Assembly: GCA_050084515.1 (NCBI GenBank)
Contig: CM114274.1
Span: 7,874,001 to 7,938,000, forward strand
Origin: Blasia pusilla
Lineage: Eukaryota > Marchantiophyta > Marchantiopsida > Blasiales
Reading direction: 5' to 3'
DNA length: 64,000 nucleotides
Shown: one piece after another, positions 33,401 to 45,369 of the stretch
Numbering within the stretch: the first letter of the stretch is position 1
How the letters are laid out: each line of letters begins with the position of its first letter
Notes under the pieces: model-generated
Database searches by the model: none
What the model was told of the DNA's origin: nothing
Seen by the model: the letters and a program-made list of their open reading frames with translations, nothing else
Position numbers and translations under genes: made by a program

Positions 33401-36033
33401 TCCGTCGTCCAGGCATTGTTATCCGCTGTCGAATGATCCGACGAGTCAGTTTCGTGGATTGAAGCGAATCTCAAAAGCTATCGATGTAGTGAACATGCCA
33501 CTGACGTACACTTTAGCAACCAAAATCTACTTCGAAATGAAGCGAAATCGGCAGAATTGCAAACCCAGCGACGAACACTTCATGATCGTGACTTGCGACC
33601 TCAGAAAAAACGTCCATTGCAGTCAAACATCGATGCGATATTCCCTGTTATGTTATGTCTGCGATGTTCTTCCAGTCGAATAGCCTTGAAAACTGTGGGA
33701 GTTGAGAGTGTGGGTCCTCACCAGCGACCACCTGCGGAAGAGGATACTTGAGAATACACTTGTCTGCCCCTTCTGGATGCAAGAGGGTGTTGACAAAGAC
33801 CAGGCGGTTCGAGATTCTTTTCGGGTCGCCGCTTTCTAGAATGGTGGATCCTAGATCCACCCCCTTGGCATACAGTTTGATGATCTGCTGCACGCTGTCG
33901 AAGTATGGCGTCTTGTCGAACTTGATTAAAGGAAACACGTCGTGCGCAAGAGACTTGAGCGCGGTGGCCAACAAACTCGAGATCTTCTGGCTTCCGAAAA
34001 ACTCATCGGCTGGAACGTAGAAGTCCAGGAGGGCCTTGGGCAGGCTGATCGGTGACTCGGAAAACTTGTCTGCATCGATATCCCCATATCCCAGAGGTCA
34101 GCAATGAACATGACATACTGTGATTGAGTTTCAAGTCTCGGTTGATAAACTCGTGGAATTCGTTACCCGGAACGATCTGGTTCTCCGAGGGTCGATGCTC
34201 ACGTTTCGAACTCGCTTTCGAACTCGCTTCCGAACTCTTATTAGCCGATTCCGATTCCGATGATCATGTACAACTGCTGCACTGATCATCGATGAAAATT
34301 TGCAACCACATTTGCACACGATCGACCATCGATGACGATGACTACACGGCGGTGATGAGATTCCCTCCATTCTTCTCCTCACTCTACAATCCTCGCACTC
34401 TCCTCGAGAAAGCCTCCTCGATTCTTGTGCTCATCCTACTCATGAATGGCAAACCCAACAACAACTGTCCCACTAATGGGACCTGTATCCCATTCGAAGT
34501 CACGGGAGGAGTGGGTTCTCCTGTCACCACTACAGCTCTAACTTTGCTCTCTACCCAAACAAAGAACGGGACGAAAGGACGAAGAGTCCTCATTCCAAAA
34601 CCGACTATGAAAGCAGAGGTTTACGAAGAAGAAAATGACAGCATCATTTCGACATTGACAAGCTCCTGCGAATCGAACTGAACTGGAGGACGGATCTGGA
34701 ATTCGGAGGAAAACGCGTTTGGACAGATGAAACAATTCATGCACTCACCAGTTTTCGTGGCGCGACGACCGGTCCGGCATCGACGAGGGTATGGCAGCTC
34801 CTGAGATCCACCGATGACGGGACGCAAGACACCAGCATCGGGATTGCCCAGATCATTGTACACATCGTAATCATAGATTCGGTCGTCTGATTTCCTCTGG
34901 CCTTTGCCATTTCCTCGCAATGCCACCAACTCCTCCTGTCTGAAAGCTTTCAGGCCTTCCGGTGTCTCGTTTGGCAGGTAAGTCTGCCACGCCAGTTCGA
35001 CCGAGCATGAGAACACTCACGGACCTGGCAATGATCTGTTACACTACATCTACAACTTCTAAACAGATCACAAGCCATAGATGCAAGTTCATGATCCAAC
35101 CTCGATCTCATACTCGTATCGATCATCTTCACTGCTCTACATACTGTTTTCCAACTGTCGATGGATCAGGTGTAGCTGCATATTGTGTCCCCATTCGAAA
35201 CATGGCAAGAACTCAAAGCAGACGATTCAACGGATTCCGTGGGATTCGCTCACGACCGACTGAATGCTGCCTCTTAGAACTACTTATCCGATCACTCGGT
35301 ATGATCCGCACTAGACTGACTCCGGCAGATTGTGATGTGGGAATTCATCACTTTATGACGAACAAAAGCTCCCCAGGAATGGAAGATCAGAGACATAGCC
35401 CAACTGAATCAAAAGTCTCTCAAGTAATCTTGAGCCGACCACTTCTTTCACGCTGCACATAAACGGAGTTGAGTTTTCCGCGCTCAAGAAACTAGAGGTA
35501 GAGAGGGATAAACCGAAACACTGAAACCGAACGAATCCTCAACAGAATCCTCTCCTTCGATTCTGTTGAGGATTCGTTCAGCAGCTCACAAAGAACAGAA
35601 GTCAAGTACAAGGAAGCGAATCCACCAAGCCCCATTCGCAAAAGTCCATTCAGTTGACGATATCGTGTGACCCCGAATTTGCAAGCATCGCCATCCATAC
35701 CTTGTTGGAGAAGAAGACGCGGTCTGGCAAATTGGTGGGGAGTGACAGAAATCCGGTGAGCTCGGTATCGGGATACACCCACGAGTTGCAGACGAACTCC
35801 ACCGGACCATCTGGAAGCTCCACGGAGAGCGAGTGCAGGAAGAACTCGCTCGCATGGTTGTTTCTGATGACAAACGCTCCCACCTCGCCGAAGTCCTTGG
35901 GCACTTTGAAGACGGTCTTGTACTCCTCCGCGCCTGCGAGAGGATTGAGGTCGGACGTAATCCACCTCTCCAGATGAAAGGTCTGACTGAACTTGGCCTT
36001 CTTGTCTTCTGCTCTCGATCCCGTCGTGATCAT
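30406..36033 (-). CDS. plant lipoxygenase, eight exons, two frame breaks, altered C-terminus
   Basis: Lipoxygenases oxygenate polyunsaturated fatty acids to hydroperoxides (oxylipin pathway). Exons are 36033-35701, 34983-34749, 34069-33722, 33425-33340, 33086-32982, 32520-32243, 31645-31377 and 31191-30406, all with GT-AG introns in matching phase. The first holds most of a PLAT domain ([16 protein letters not shown]), but the first ~40 residues of the family are not seen. Iron-ligand histidines are in FHEVISHW, and HAAVN supplies the third His and the Asn. Single-base losses at 31484-31486 and 30891-30893 break the frame, and both would be cured by one more C in a CCC run. The normal C-terminal Ile is replaced by Met plus ten residues after GIPNSIS. 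About 813 residues if the frame is continuous. No transit peptide was assigned. Confidence 0.9.
31865..32164. repeat. four 75-bp tandem units in lipoxygenase intron 6
   Basis: Units start AGATCTAGTAGA at 31865, 31940, 32015 and 32090. Each contains CCATTGCAAG, AGAGCAGCAC and CATGTCGATCTC. Units differ by a few substitutions. Because 75 is a multiple of three, an open frame runs through them on the plus strand. It is not a gene. Confidence 0.9.
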
Positions 36034-36164
36034 GCAGCAGTCAATGCCACAGAAATCCAAATTTCGATCAGCTGCTGTTCATTGATCCGCGTAGCAGCAG
36101 TTGCAAAGCAGATCGAATGGACACGTCTAGAGAAGAGCGAGATGAAAGAAGAAAAACAACTTTT

Positions 36165-36455
36165 CTTCAGCACCATAACCAGACAGACTCCATGAAAACA
36201 TTTGGTTAAACCGAACACCTACTTTAGGTGCTTTGGACTCCCAGTAATCCTCTAAACTCTTCTTCAGCACCATAACCAGACAGACTCCATGAAAACATTT
36301 GGCTAAACCGAACACCTACTTTAGGTGCTTTGGATTCCCAGTATGCCTCTAAAGTCTTCTTCAGCACAATAATCAGACAGACTCCATGAAAACATTTGGT
36401 TAAACCGAACACCTCCTTCAGGTGCTTTTGATTCCCAGTAAGCCTCTAGACTCGA
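36165..36455. repeat. three 97-bp tandem units upstream of the lipoxygenase
   Basis: CTTCAGCAC starts units at 36165, 36262 and 36359, exactly 97 apart. Each unit contains CAGACAGACTCCATGAAAAC and an imperfect hairpin around ACACCTACTTTAGGTGCT. The array sits about 130 bases upstream of the first assigned ATG, in the promoter, the leader or a missing first intron. Confidence 0.9.
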
Positions 36456-36589
36456 ACAGGACCATCTAACTCTTTCGTCTTGAACCCATTGCAGCGAGCA
36501 GCTAGATCAAGAGCTAGCTGAGAAGAGCTTGATATGATCAAAGCTCCATAGTAAATCTGGCGGGTAAAAGTGGGACTTGGGGATCTTCC

Positions 36590-38900
36590 CTGAAGTCTAC
36601 CACCACCCCACACGCTCGTAGCCAGGCAGAAACGAGGTCAAGGCGATGGCCGAAATGCCATCTAGTGAGGTAACCAGGTCTAACCAAGAGCACGAGCAAA
36701 ACAAGAAGAGAGAATGCCAAGGCGAAGTCCATATATATTGAGGGTCACCAATCCTCGTAAGATCATCAACGTGGAGAAGATCCTCGGTAAGAGCTGACAA
36801 GCTGCAGGTCGACTTTCTGGTGAAGGAAAGTCGATACAAAGTCCTGGCTCCCAGGAGCGGTACTCCCAAGACTCAAGCCCTCCGACAGTCGCAAGAAGCC
36901 GTCTTTCGGGTAAATGTAGATCATCACGAGGCCTGATGGAGACCAAGCCTTGCACTTCCCCACCTTCACCGCCAAGCCGACACGTGCCAAGTCTGCAGGC
37001 TGAAAAGTGCTCGAATGCTATGCTCGAGGACAACCAGATCTCACCGGACCAACAATATGAGTATCATCGGGATCTCGCCAACTCCGAAGGGAACATGTAA
37101 CCCGGGAAAGCCTCCACCGAGAAAGAACCGCATTCGCAGGTAATGAGCCACTAGACAAGAACAACGCCACACCGTGTGATGGGTCAGGCCCTTCGACGAC
37201 CGAGTCCCGCCGTAACGCCTGAACGACTCCAAGACCGTGACCTCCTCCGAAAAATTCCAAAACCTCAGACCATGGTGGAAATAGAGGGCCGAAGGGGCCC
37301 CATAGAAAGCCTGCACAAAGGGAATGAGGCTCGCCATGGGGCCACCCGACGAGCGTCCCTCAACTCTCGTGAATATAGTAGCCCGAGATCTCAAGCACAC
37401 GAGCTCTGAGTTGAAGGCGTTCTCCACGTCCACTTGGAGAACCACCCACTGGATGTACATCTAGACAAGCCCTCAAACCTAAGGCAACCATTAATATTAA
37501 GGTTTTGTCTCACATCCAGGCGGCATGGCAACTCCAAACGATGCGGACTAGGATGTCGGAAGGACGAAAGCCTCACGGAATTGCAAAGCGAGTACGACTC
37601 ACCAACCGCAAGAGCACCTCACCTATGGCAATCGGACGGATACCACCACCCTCCTTTGACAACGCCAAAAGTCAACCACCCCCCTAATACTTGGGCCATC
37701 GTTGTTGGCACTCTCCCCAAATGAGCCAGCTAGGTGAGAGGCAACCTGAAGCAACTCGGAGAAGCCGCTAGTGGTGTCCTCGGAAGGAAAGCAATCACGA
37801 AGGTGTTCAAAGTACATCATACAGCACAAACCTCCGCCGCAATCCTCGGAGAACTCTACAAGGTGAGTGAAGACTGAAGTGGGAAAGTGCCCGTGCAAAG
37901 AGGGACGGGTCAAGGCATATAGCCGTGTCGAGAAGACCTACTCCACCAAAAGGTGGAAGTCACGTGCAAAAGCTGGAATGTCAACCGCTAGACGAGGATG
38001 TAGCCTCCGGAGGGCATCGATGGTAACACTGAAGAAGGAGCCATGTCCATCGGGCGAAGAGCACGCGGCAAGACTCGCGAGTACTCAAAGTCCTGGCTCC
38101 CGGCGGCTCCCGCGCCATGATGTCCTCATCATCACGCGCAACCTGGCTGCTCCAGGATCATCGTCCGGGAAACCAAGTGAACTACTACCTCAATGGCGAA
38201 TGCCACAAACTCACTGCCGGAGACTCCCAATCACCTCCTCGCGCCAAGCGTCTCGGGCGTGCTATAACCTCTCTATGACCGGCCTTCCCTCCCGAGTGTA
38301 ACGAAGACACCATCGTGGAAGGAGAAGTAGTAGGTACCAAGAGATCTCATCCATAGGATCAAGGGTGATCCTAGCGAGGGGAAGGAGGAATGCGTGGCGG
38401 AGGTCGTCGCCCCGAATAGCATGGGGGATCCTATGAAACAACCCGGCGGGCGGGAAAACGGGTCTCAAGAGACCTATAATTGCCACTGGTGGGACCTCAA
38501 CCACTCCCATGCCTCAGGAGGGGGGGCGATGATGGAGGGAAGCACCGGAGAGTATCCATGGTCGACAAGAGGGACCACCCATCCAAATCTATCAAAGTCA
38601 GGATGTTTAGCCGCTAAGTGGTTCCGATCCATTCGGAGGTCGTCCCGAATAGCATGGGGACGAGTGAAGAATTCGGGGGGGCGGACGGGACAACATGGGC
38701 ATTTAGTATCCCGACTAGACGACCCACGGGTCCCCACACGGGGAGCCGATGCGGTCGAGGCATGGATGCAACTCACCAAGAAGAGGACATGGCCCCTCCA
38801 ATAAAATCGCGACAATCCCCGTCAATAACAAGTCCTATCATCCCCATTCGAACGAGCGGTCTGGCAAACCACTCTCTTCCCGCCCACGGTAATGCTCCCT
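36590..38900 (-). pseudogene. non-LTR retrotransposon (LINE-like) reverse transcriptase remnant
   Basis: Minus-strand reading through several frames gives the RT region of a plant non-LTR family. The pieces are EHLRDCF near 37830, a CRLDV block near 37510, LQVDVENAFN at about 37404-37440, LIPFVQAFYGAPSALYF near 37300, the catalytic DDTHIVGP at 37045-37068, KCKAWSPSGL near 36950 and a GSQDFVSTFLHQK block near 36830. Multiple frameshifts and stops disable it. The upstream part to about 38900 is GC-rich and probably from the same element but too broken to assign domains. No poly-A tail or target-site duplication was identified. Confidence 0.65.
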
Positions 38901-41799
38901 CTAACATAAACTCTCACCTACCGACATCACCTAGGACTCCTAGTCCCAACCCCTCCCAAAAATAAACTCATGAATACGTAGAGTTGCTAAGAGTGTGAAA
39001 AGATCATGGGCCCTTCGAGATAAAATAGATGAGAAGAAAAGTGTATGTACGGGAGGGGTAACAAATACAAACGTGAATCGAACCAAAATGAGAAGCACAT
39101 ACGACAAATCGACAAACAAGAAAGGACTTGGGAAAGGAGGGAAGGGTGGATTAATAGAGGACGTTACCTTGGGAAATTTCTCCAAATGACAATAAGCTAA
39201 GCCCTAATATTCACATTTGGAACCCTAATATGAACTGAATTCTAAAAAGATGAATAAAAATAAAAATACTTCACGCCATGCAGCAAGGTCCGGATCAAAA
39301 CGAAGCTCTCGTCACGCTCTCCGTTTCGACATGTAGCACGTCTCTTTTCGTCCCCTACGCCCTCCGTCCTTCCTCCCGCCGTCCCCGTCCATGCCTCCCG
39401 CCGTTCCCGCCCAAAATCGCTGCCTTCACGAGAGAGCTTCTTGAGAAACCCATCGGAAGTACAAAAGAGAACGAAGATGCACTTCGATAAAAACGAGTGA
39501 TGGAAAACCCATCGGAAGTACAAAAGAGGGGGATTCAAAGAGTCAAAACCTGAAGGCCACAACAAGACCAGCAAAGGAAGAAGGGGGAATTCCCCCCCTA
39601 CGACTCTCACAACGCCGCCAGAAGCTACTGATCCGGAAACGACAAATGAGATCAGGAGTAAGTGCTCCAGAAACGACAAAAAATGAGAGCGAAAGACTTC
39701 CAAGTTCCAGCTTCCAGGTTTAGGCAATGGCGTACCCTCACTTTTAGATCGGATAGGACACGTGCTTGGTCATGACTCGCCTACGGCGAGGGTAGAGGGT
39801 TGTAGCAACCCGCTATACCGGGTATTACAGGTCATTACGACAAATGAGATGAGGAGTAAGTGCTCCAGAAACGACAAAACATTAATACCGGGTATTACAG
39901 GTCATTACGACCGCGAGACTAGTACATCGCCATTCAATATTCTTGCTGTGTTTCGAGTCCAATGAGGGGGTTAGAAATTCACTATCGGACACGTGGATAA
40001 GTTAGACGGAGAGGAAATTTAAAATGACGTAGGCTTTCTGTTTAATGATGGACTGGGTTTATTTTTGGTGTTTCTTACTTTTGAGGACGCCAAAATTTAG
40101 TGTGAAAAATGTAGAGTCACATGACTTTCTTTCTAGATTTTATCGTTTTTTTTAGGTTCATCTTTCACTTTTTTTTCGTAAACTAGAGGATCAATGGGAA
40201 AAAGATTTTGGTGATTAGTTTTTTATTTCTTTATTTTTGTGGATGGATTCAAAAAGGGGAATATGAGAATGATGGGACAAGAATGTTTTTGCAAAGCATG
40301 AGAGGGATTTCATTAGGGAGGGATGGGGGGTGGAAAATGGGGAATTTTTTTTTTTCCAAAATGAAGAAGGATCTTCATGGAATGTTCCCAACTCTCCCTC
40401 ATATTCTTTCTTTTCCCCATAAAAAACAAATCTAGGTATTCGTAGGTTCAGGTGGAAACGATAACTCAATTTTTTATTTTTGAATTTTGATTATAATGGG
40501 AGATTAAATAATACTTTTGGGGGGAATAAGGAAGGAGAATAAGAGAATGGTGTGACAAGAATTATATTTCAGAAAGTGATCAGACATGAAAAATATAATT
40601 AAAAAAGACATGATTCGGGTTGAACGTTGACGATGATGAAATCATAATTTTTATTCGGAAAAATTTTACTTTTTTTTCCTTAAAAATTTGCATAAAAAAA
40701 GTTATCCGTTCCTTTTCCAACATCTATCTCCTATTTAAGAAAAGAAAATCACTCTTATCACTTTGTTCATATCTTGAGAGGTTGGATTTTGAAATTCAAC
40801 ATGTGTGTCCAATGCCTTCGTATTTTAAATTATTCACAAGTAAGTTGCCAAAACAATGCACACAACATTTCATTGCAACATTGGGTTTGAACACCATAAC
40901 ATCTCTTCGCTCTAAGCTAGCGAGTCAGATGGGACTTGTGTCGGAGCATGAGGTCACCACCCACGACAAGTGTTGAACACCAAGGTATTGGTTGTTGAAA
41001 GGGGTGTCACTAATAACAAGATAGATTTGTTGTTCTTCAAAAAAATACCTAATGAAAACCATTTTCACTTCAAATTTTCAGTGTCTCAAATATTCCCGCC
41101 ACAAAATATCTAGTTCTTTTATTGGGTGTTTTCATTTCTATCCATTTGATTGGTGCATCACACAAGAAAAAAATTACTAATTTTGGATGATCATTTAATT
41201 ATTTGAGTTAGCCTCTTTCTTAGAAGCTCTTCTTATAATATACTTTGTGTTAATTCAAACTTGGATTTTTTTAATATTACCCTGTACTAAGCTAAGGGGA
41301 AAGGGAAATGAAACAGAAAAAGAAAATAAATTTAGTTATTAACTTAAATTTACCTTTTCAATTATTAAATTATCTATAGATTTTTGAGTCTCCTCCAATT
41401 TTCCTAGATTCTCCCTAGCATTAATTATTTTTCACATTTAAAATTTATATTCATTTTTCCAAATCTTATATTGTTTCATTTTTCCCATATTCTAAAAAAT
41501 ATGTTTACAAAATGATTTTCTAAAGCTTGGTTGGGACAAAAATTTAACTCAATTAGGGAAATTTTCCTAATTTTGGGTTACAAGAATCATTTCTAGAAAC
41601 GATGAGACTCATCATGAGAGACAATAAGGTCTTTTTTTTTTAATCTAAAGGGTTCTTAAGATAGATTTTTACATATCAAGAAAGTCACAAAAGCACATCA
41701 AAACTAGTGTCCTAAGAGCCAAGATCTCTAATATAGGTCAGAGGTGCTTCTCACTCCTTCTTGAGCCCACGATCAAAAGAGACATTGGGTTGGACAACC
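38901..41799. other. no gene supported; local duplications at 39.4-39.9 kb
   Basis: An open frame on the minus strand (39242-39727) lacks any domain. Two segments are duplicated: CAGGAGTAAGTGCTCCAG or its near-copy (about 39640-39680 and 39838-39879), and ATACCGGGTATTACAGGTCA (39815-39840 and 39885-39911). AACCCATCGGAAGTACAAAA also occurs twice (about 39447 and 39506). The rest is AT-rich. Confidence 0.45.
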
Positions 41800-43565
41800 A
41801 CCAAGGCCGATAAATTAACCTATTTGAGTGGACTTTTCCGACGGAAATTTTGGAAAATCCTACCAAACACTGGATCTAGCCTTGGGGCTAACATCTGGTT
41901 GTAGGGCATACAAGTTGAAGGAGAATTTTACCATTAGCAACATAAACAAGATAGAAGGCGGCTTGGAGAACACATTCTTAGATGCGTATGAGGTGGAGCT
42001 AAGAAAAGGATGGTTGAGACTTAGTACCTTACTAGAAGGCAAGAGATTTCAAGTGAGGATTGTTTGAGAGATTCCTATAAAACATGAGTTGTTGTTTGAT
42101 ATGTTAACAAGGGCAAGCCAAGCAAATTATGAAGATGGGTTTCTCTATTTGATGTGTCGAGTGGGCATTACAACCAAAGCGCGTAAATATGGATCAATAT
42201 TCAACTCCAATTAATAATACTCCCTACAATACTTGGTAGAGTAGTTGAAGAATTTGAGAACGTTTTGCCGAATGAGCTTGTAAATGAATTACCACCAACT
42301 AGGTTAGTGGATCATAAGATTGAAGTGATCTTAGATTCTTAATCACCTTCAAAAGCTTCGCATAGACTTGATCAAGTTGAAAGTTTGGAGTTGAAGAACT
42401 AGTGAAGTGAACTATTGCAAAGGGGATATTTTCAAACTAGTAAGCCACCTTTTGGAGCACAAATTATTTTTGTCTACAAAATGGACGGGAAATCGAGACT
42501 ATGTGTTGACACTTGAGTATTCAATAAAGCAAATAATTACCCTCTACCAAGGATGTTTGACTCTCCGATATACTTTCAAAGGCTAAATACTTTAGTAGGG
42601 TTGACTTGAAGTTGGGCTAATACCAAATCTAGATTACAGAGGTTGATGTGGAGAAAATCAACTGTGGGATGAGATATGGTTCCTTTGAGTTTGTGGTGAT
42701 GTCTTTTGATATTCATCATGTTAAGAAATTCCATCTTTCATGAGGAAATGGATGAGCATGTCATTATCTATATTGATGAGATATTGATTTATTGAAATTC
42801 AATAAAGTAGTAGGCTCCAACTTAGAATTAGTTTTATCAATACTTAAGAAGGACAAGCTATATGGCAATGTGGAGAAGAGTGTATTCAACTCGAGCAAGT
42901 TCAAGTTCTTGAATCATGTGATTTGTGCAGATGGAACAAGTCTTGGCCATATAGAGAGTCTGAGATATTTCTAAGTGGAGACATCCCTCCATAATAAAGG
43001 GGATAAGAAGTTTCATTCGATTGCTTCAATTCTATCAAAAATATATGAGGAACTTTCAAGAATAGTGAATCATGTCAAAGACTAGACTCCAAATTTTTCC
43101 AACATCACATGGAGCTAAGAAGTCAATGTAGCACTTGATCAAGTGAAAGAGATCTTTTCATAGGAGCCCATACTAAATGTACCAAAGATTGATTAATAGT
43201 TCGAGGGGCATCCAAAGGCTAGCGAATACACAATTGTATGAATGTTGGTGCAAAAAGGGACACATATAGCATGTGGAAGCAAGAAGCTTAATAACATTGA
43301 ACGTAGATAGCCTCCTCATGAGAAAGAGTTTTATGTAGTGGATCATTTTTTGAGGAAATAGCACCGCTATTTGCAGCTCCATCAAACTCAAGGTGTACAC
43401 TAATAACATATCAGTCAAGTATTTAAGACATGGAATCATGTTATTCCATAAGAACTACATAAGCAATTTGGTATGAGACCTTGGAGATAATGAATGTGGA
43501 ACTAGTCCACAAGTTGGGTCATCCCTAATGCGTTGAATCACAAGGGGATATGACTACATGTCACC

Positions 43566-44625
43566 CACTACAAGGGATTATCTTATGTTTGCGGTTGATT
43601 TGCAAGTCTAATTATCAACTTGGCGGTTACTTTGCAATTGTATTGCGAGTGCACTTCATGTGACTAACTTGTGACTCATTTGCAATTGACAAGAAACTTG
43701 CGATTCTTTGTTGTTTTGCAAGTCCCCAACACTCGCAAGCTATTTTTTAGTCATAGTAGTCGCAAGACAACCCCAAGTTAGCAACAAACGACATTGCATC
43801 TACTAATTGTCATGCAAAACTACGATTTTGTGGACCTGTAAAGTGCAGGTCCCAACACTTGCAACGCAGCCACTACTTTTTGGGTGTCGAAACTCGCAAA
43901 TTGCAACTAATTTGCAAGTTTTGGCACATAATTATTATCCATTAATTCCCCTTTCGCCTCCGATTGGCTCCATTTTTTTCCTCCTAATTTTCCAAGCCTC
44001 CTCTGTTCACTTTGCAACTAATTTATTTCTATAGTGGAGCTAACTCTATTTTTTTTTGGGTTTTGGATCATCGGCGCTGACACGTTGTTGTGGGACATGT
44101 TGATGAATGAAGTTCATTTTCTTCCAACTTTTCTTTCCAAAAATTTTAAATGAAGGAGGGAAAAAAAACCATCCTTTATAAAAAAAATTGGAAGTTTCCA
44201 AATTCCCCCTAAAAATGTGTTTCATGAACCCAAAAATAAGTCCAAATGGAACAAAAAAGCAACTAGTTGTCAAGTCCAAAAAATCACTACTTTATGATTT
44301 TTTTGCGACTATTTTACAACTATATTTTTGTAACTTATGTGCAAAAATGTAGTCATAAGTCAAGCGCTCTTTACAAGCTAAGTGCTATTCTTGAGCGGTC
44401 GCGTTGTAGTAAGGTGCGGTTGTGTTGTGGCTGATTTGTGAGTGGTTGCAAGTGTAATAAAAGAGCACCACATAGCCATGTCATAGTCGCAAAGTGTGGC
44501 TCAAAACCCTAGTCATGCGACTATTACAATCGCCAAATTTCTCTTATCTTGCGTCTTTGTAGCCACTATATTGTGAATGATTTATTGTTGCTAGCACTCG
44601 CAAAATTTCCTGAAATGTAGTAGTG
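43566..44625. mobile_element. non-autonomous CACTA-like element inside the old gypsy copy
   Basis: Starts CACTACAAGGG and ends GTAGTAGTG (inverted CACTAC). Both subterminal parts are crowded with TTGCAAGT, TTGCGACT and CTCGCAA words in both orientations, as expected for CACTA transposase-binding repeats. At 1060 bp it holds no transposase. A 3-bp target duplication is not convincing (ACC versus ATC). Confidence 0.5.
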
Positions 44626-44800
44626 ATCAGCGATACAAGTTTCAATAACCATGAAGATTCAATGAAGGATAGATGAAGTTTCCCCAAGTAAGCTAGTGCT
44701 TAAGAAAGTTGAAGAGAGGAGAGATACGAGCCAAGATAAGTTTGAAGCACAATTTGTCAAGGTTTAAGCAAAGGCGAATATATGTTGGCAATAGATGAAG

Positions 44801-44943
44801 CTAAGTTGCTAATTCTTTGCTAGGGTCCTTTTGGGAGATCTATATGACTTGCCAAGAAAAAAAGGTTTCTTATAACAAGAAACAATGCTTGCTTCATCTA
44901 TTTCCAATTCCAAAAGGACCCTAGCAAAGCATTAGCAACTTAG
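44801..44943. repeat. 34-bp inverted repeat
   Basis: Arms at 44801-44834 and 44910-44943 are reverse complements at 33 of 34 positions, around CTAGGGTCCTTTTGG and CCAAAAGGACCCTAG. The spacer is 75 bases. The structure lies directly before the integrase core of the old gypsy copy. Confidence 0.85.
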
Positions 44944-45073
44944 CATGGACTTCATCATAAGTCTCCCAAACTCTAAGGGATACAATATATACAATACTAA
45001 TAATTTTTTATACTTTAATGAAGTTGGAAAGGTTTATTTCAACTTTGGATTCTTCGGCTCCCTATGCAACCAT

Positions 45074-45369
45074 GGTTGCACAAAAACGAACAAGTCTTTC
45101 CTTAGGACGGACATGGACAGACATGTCCACAGACATGGGTTCTAAGAGGTGGGACATACACTTATAGTCCATGATGGAAGGCAAGGCAAGGATGAATGGA
45201 GCAATGAGAAAGGAGGGAATGGAGGTGGAGGGAGGAAGAAATGGGGGAGTATGGAACACGAAGGCAAGTAAGGGAAAGTAGAAAGAAGGGAAAGGTGGGG
45301 CTCATATGGACAAGTCCTTCCATAGGACGGATATAAGTCCACGGACACGGACTTTGTCCACATGCAACC
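45074..45369 (-). repeat. MITE-like repeat, family GGTTGCAT, copy d
   Basis: The 296-bp unit runs from GGTTGCAC to ATGCAACC and is the reverse complement of copy c in structure: GTCC-rich ends, a purine-rich core and a TCCATAGGACGGA subterminal word. It splits the integrase relic, whose reading resumes after it near 45420, so it inserted after the gypsy element. Confidence 0.75.

Noticed and set aside
34292-34681. 129-codon plus-strand open frame inside lipoxygenase intron 2
   Set aside because: Antisense to an intron with well-defined splice sites. Composition is Thr/Ser/Asn-rich with no domain.
39242-39727. 161-codon minus-strand open frame
   Set aside because: No recognisable domain. The region contains local duplications and biased composition.
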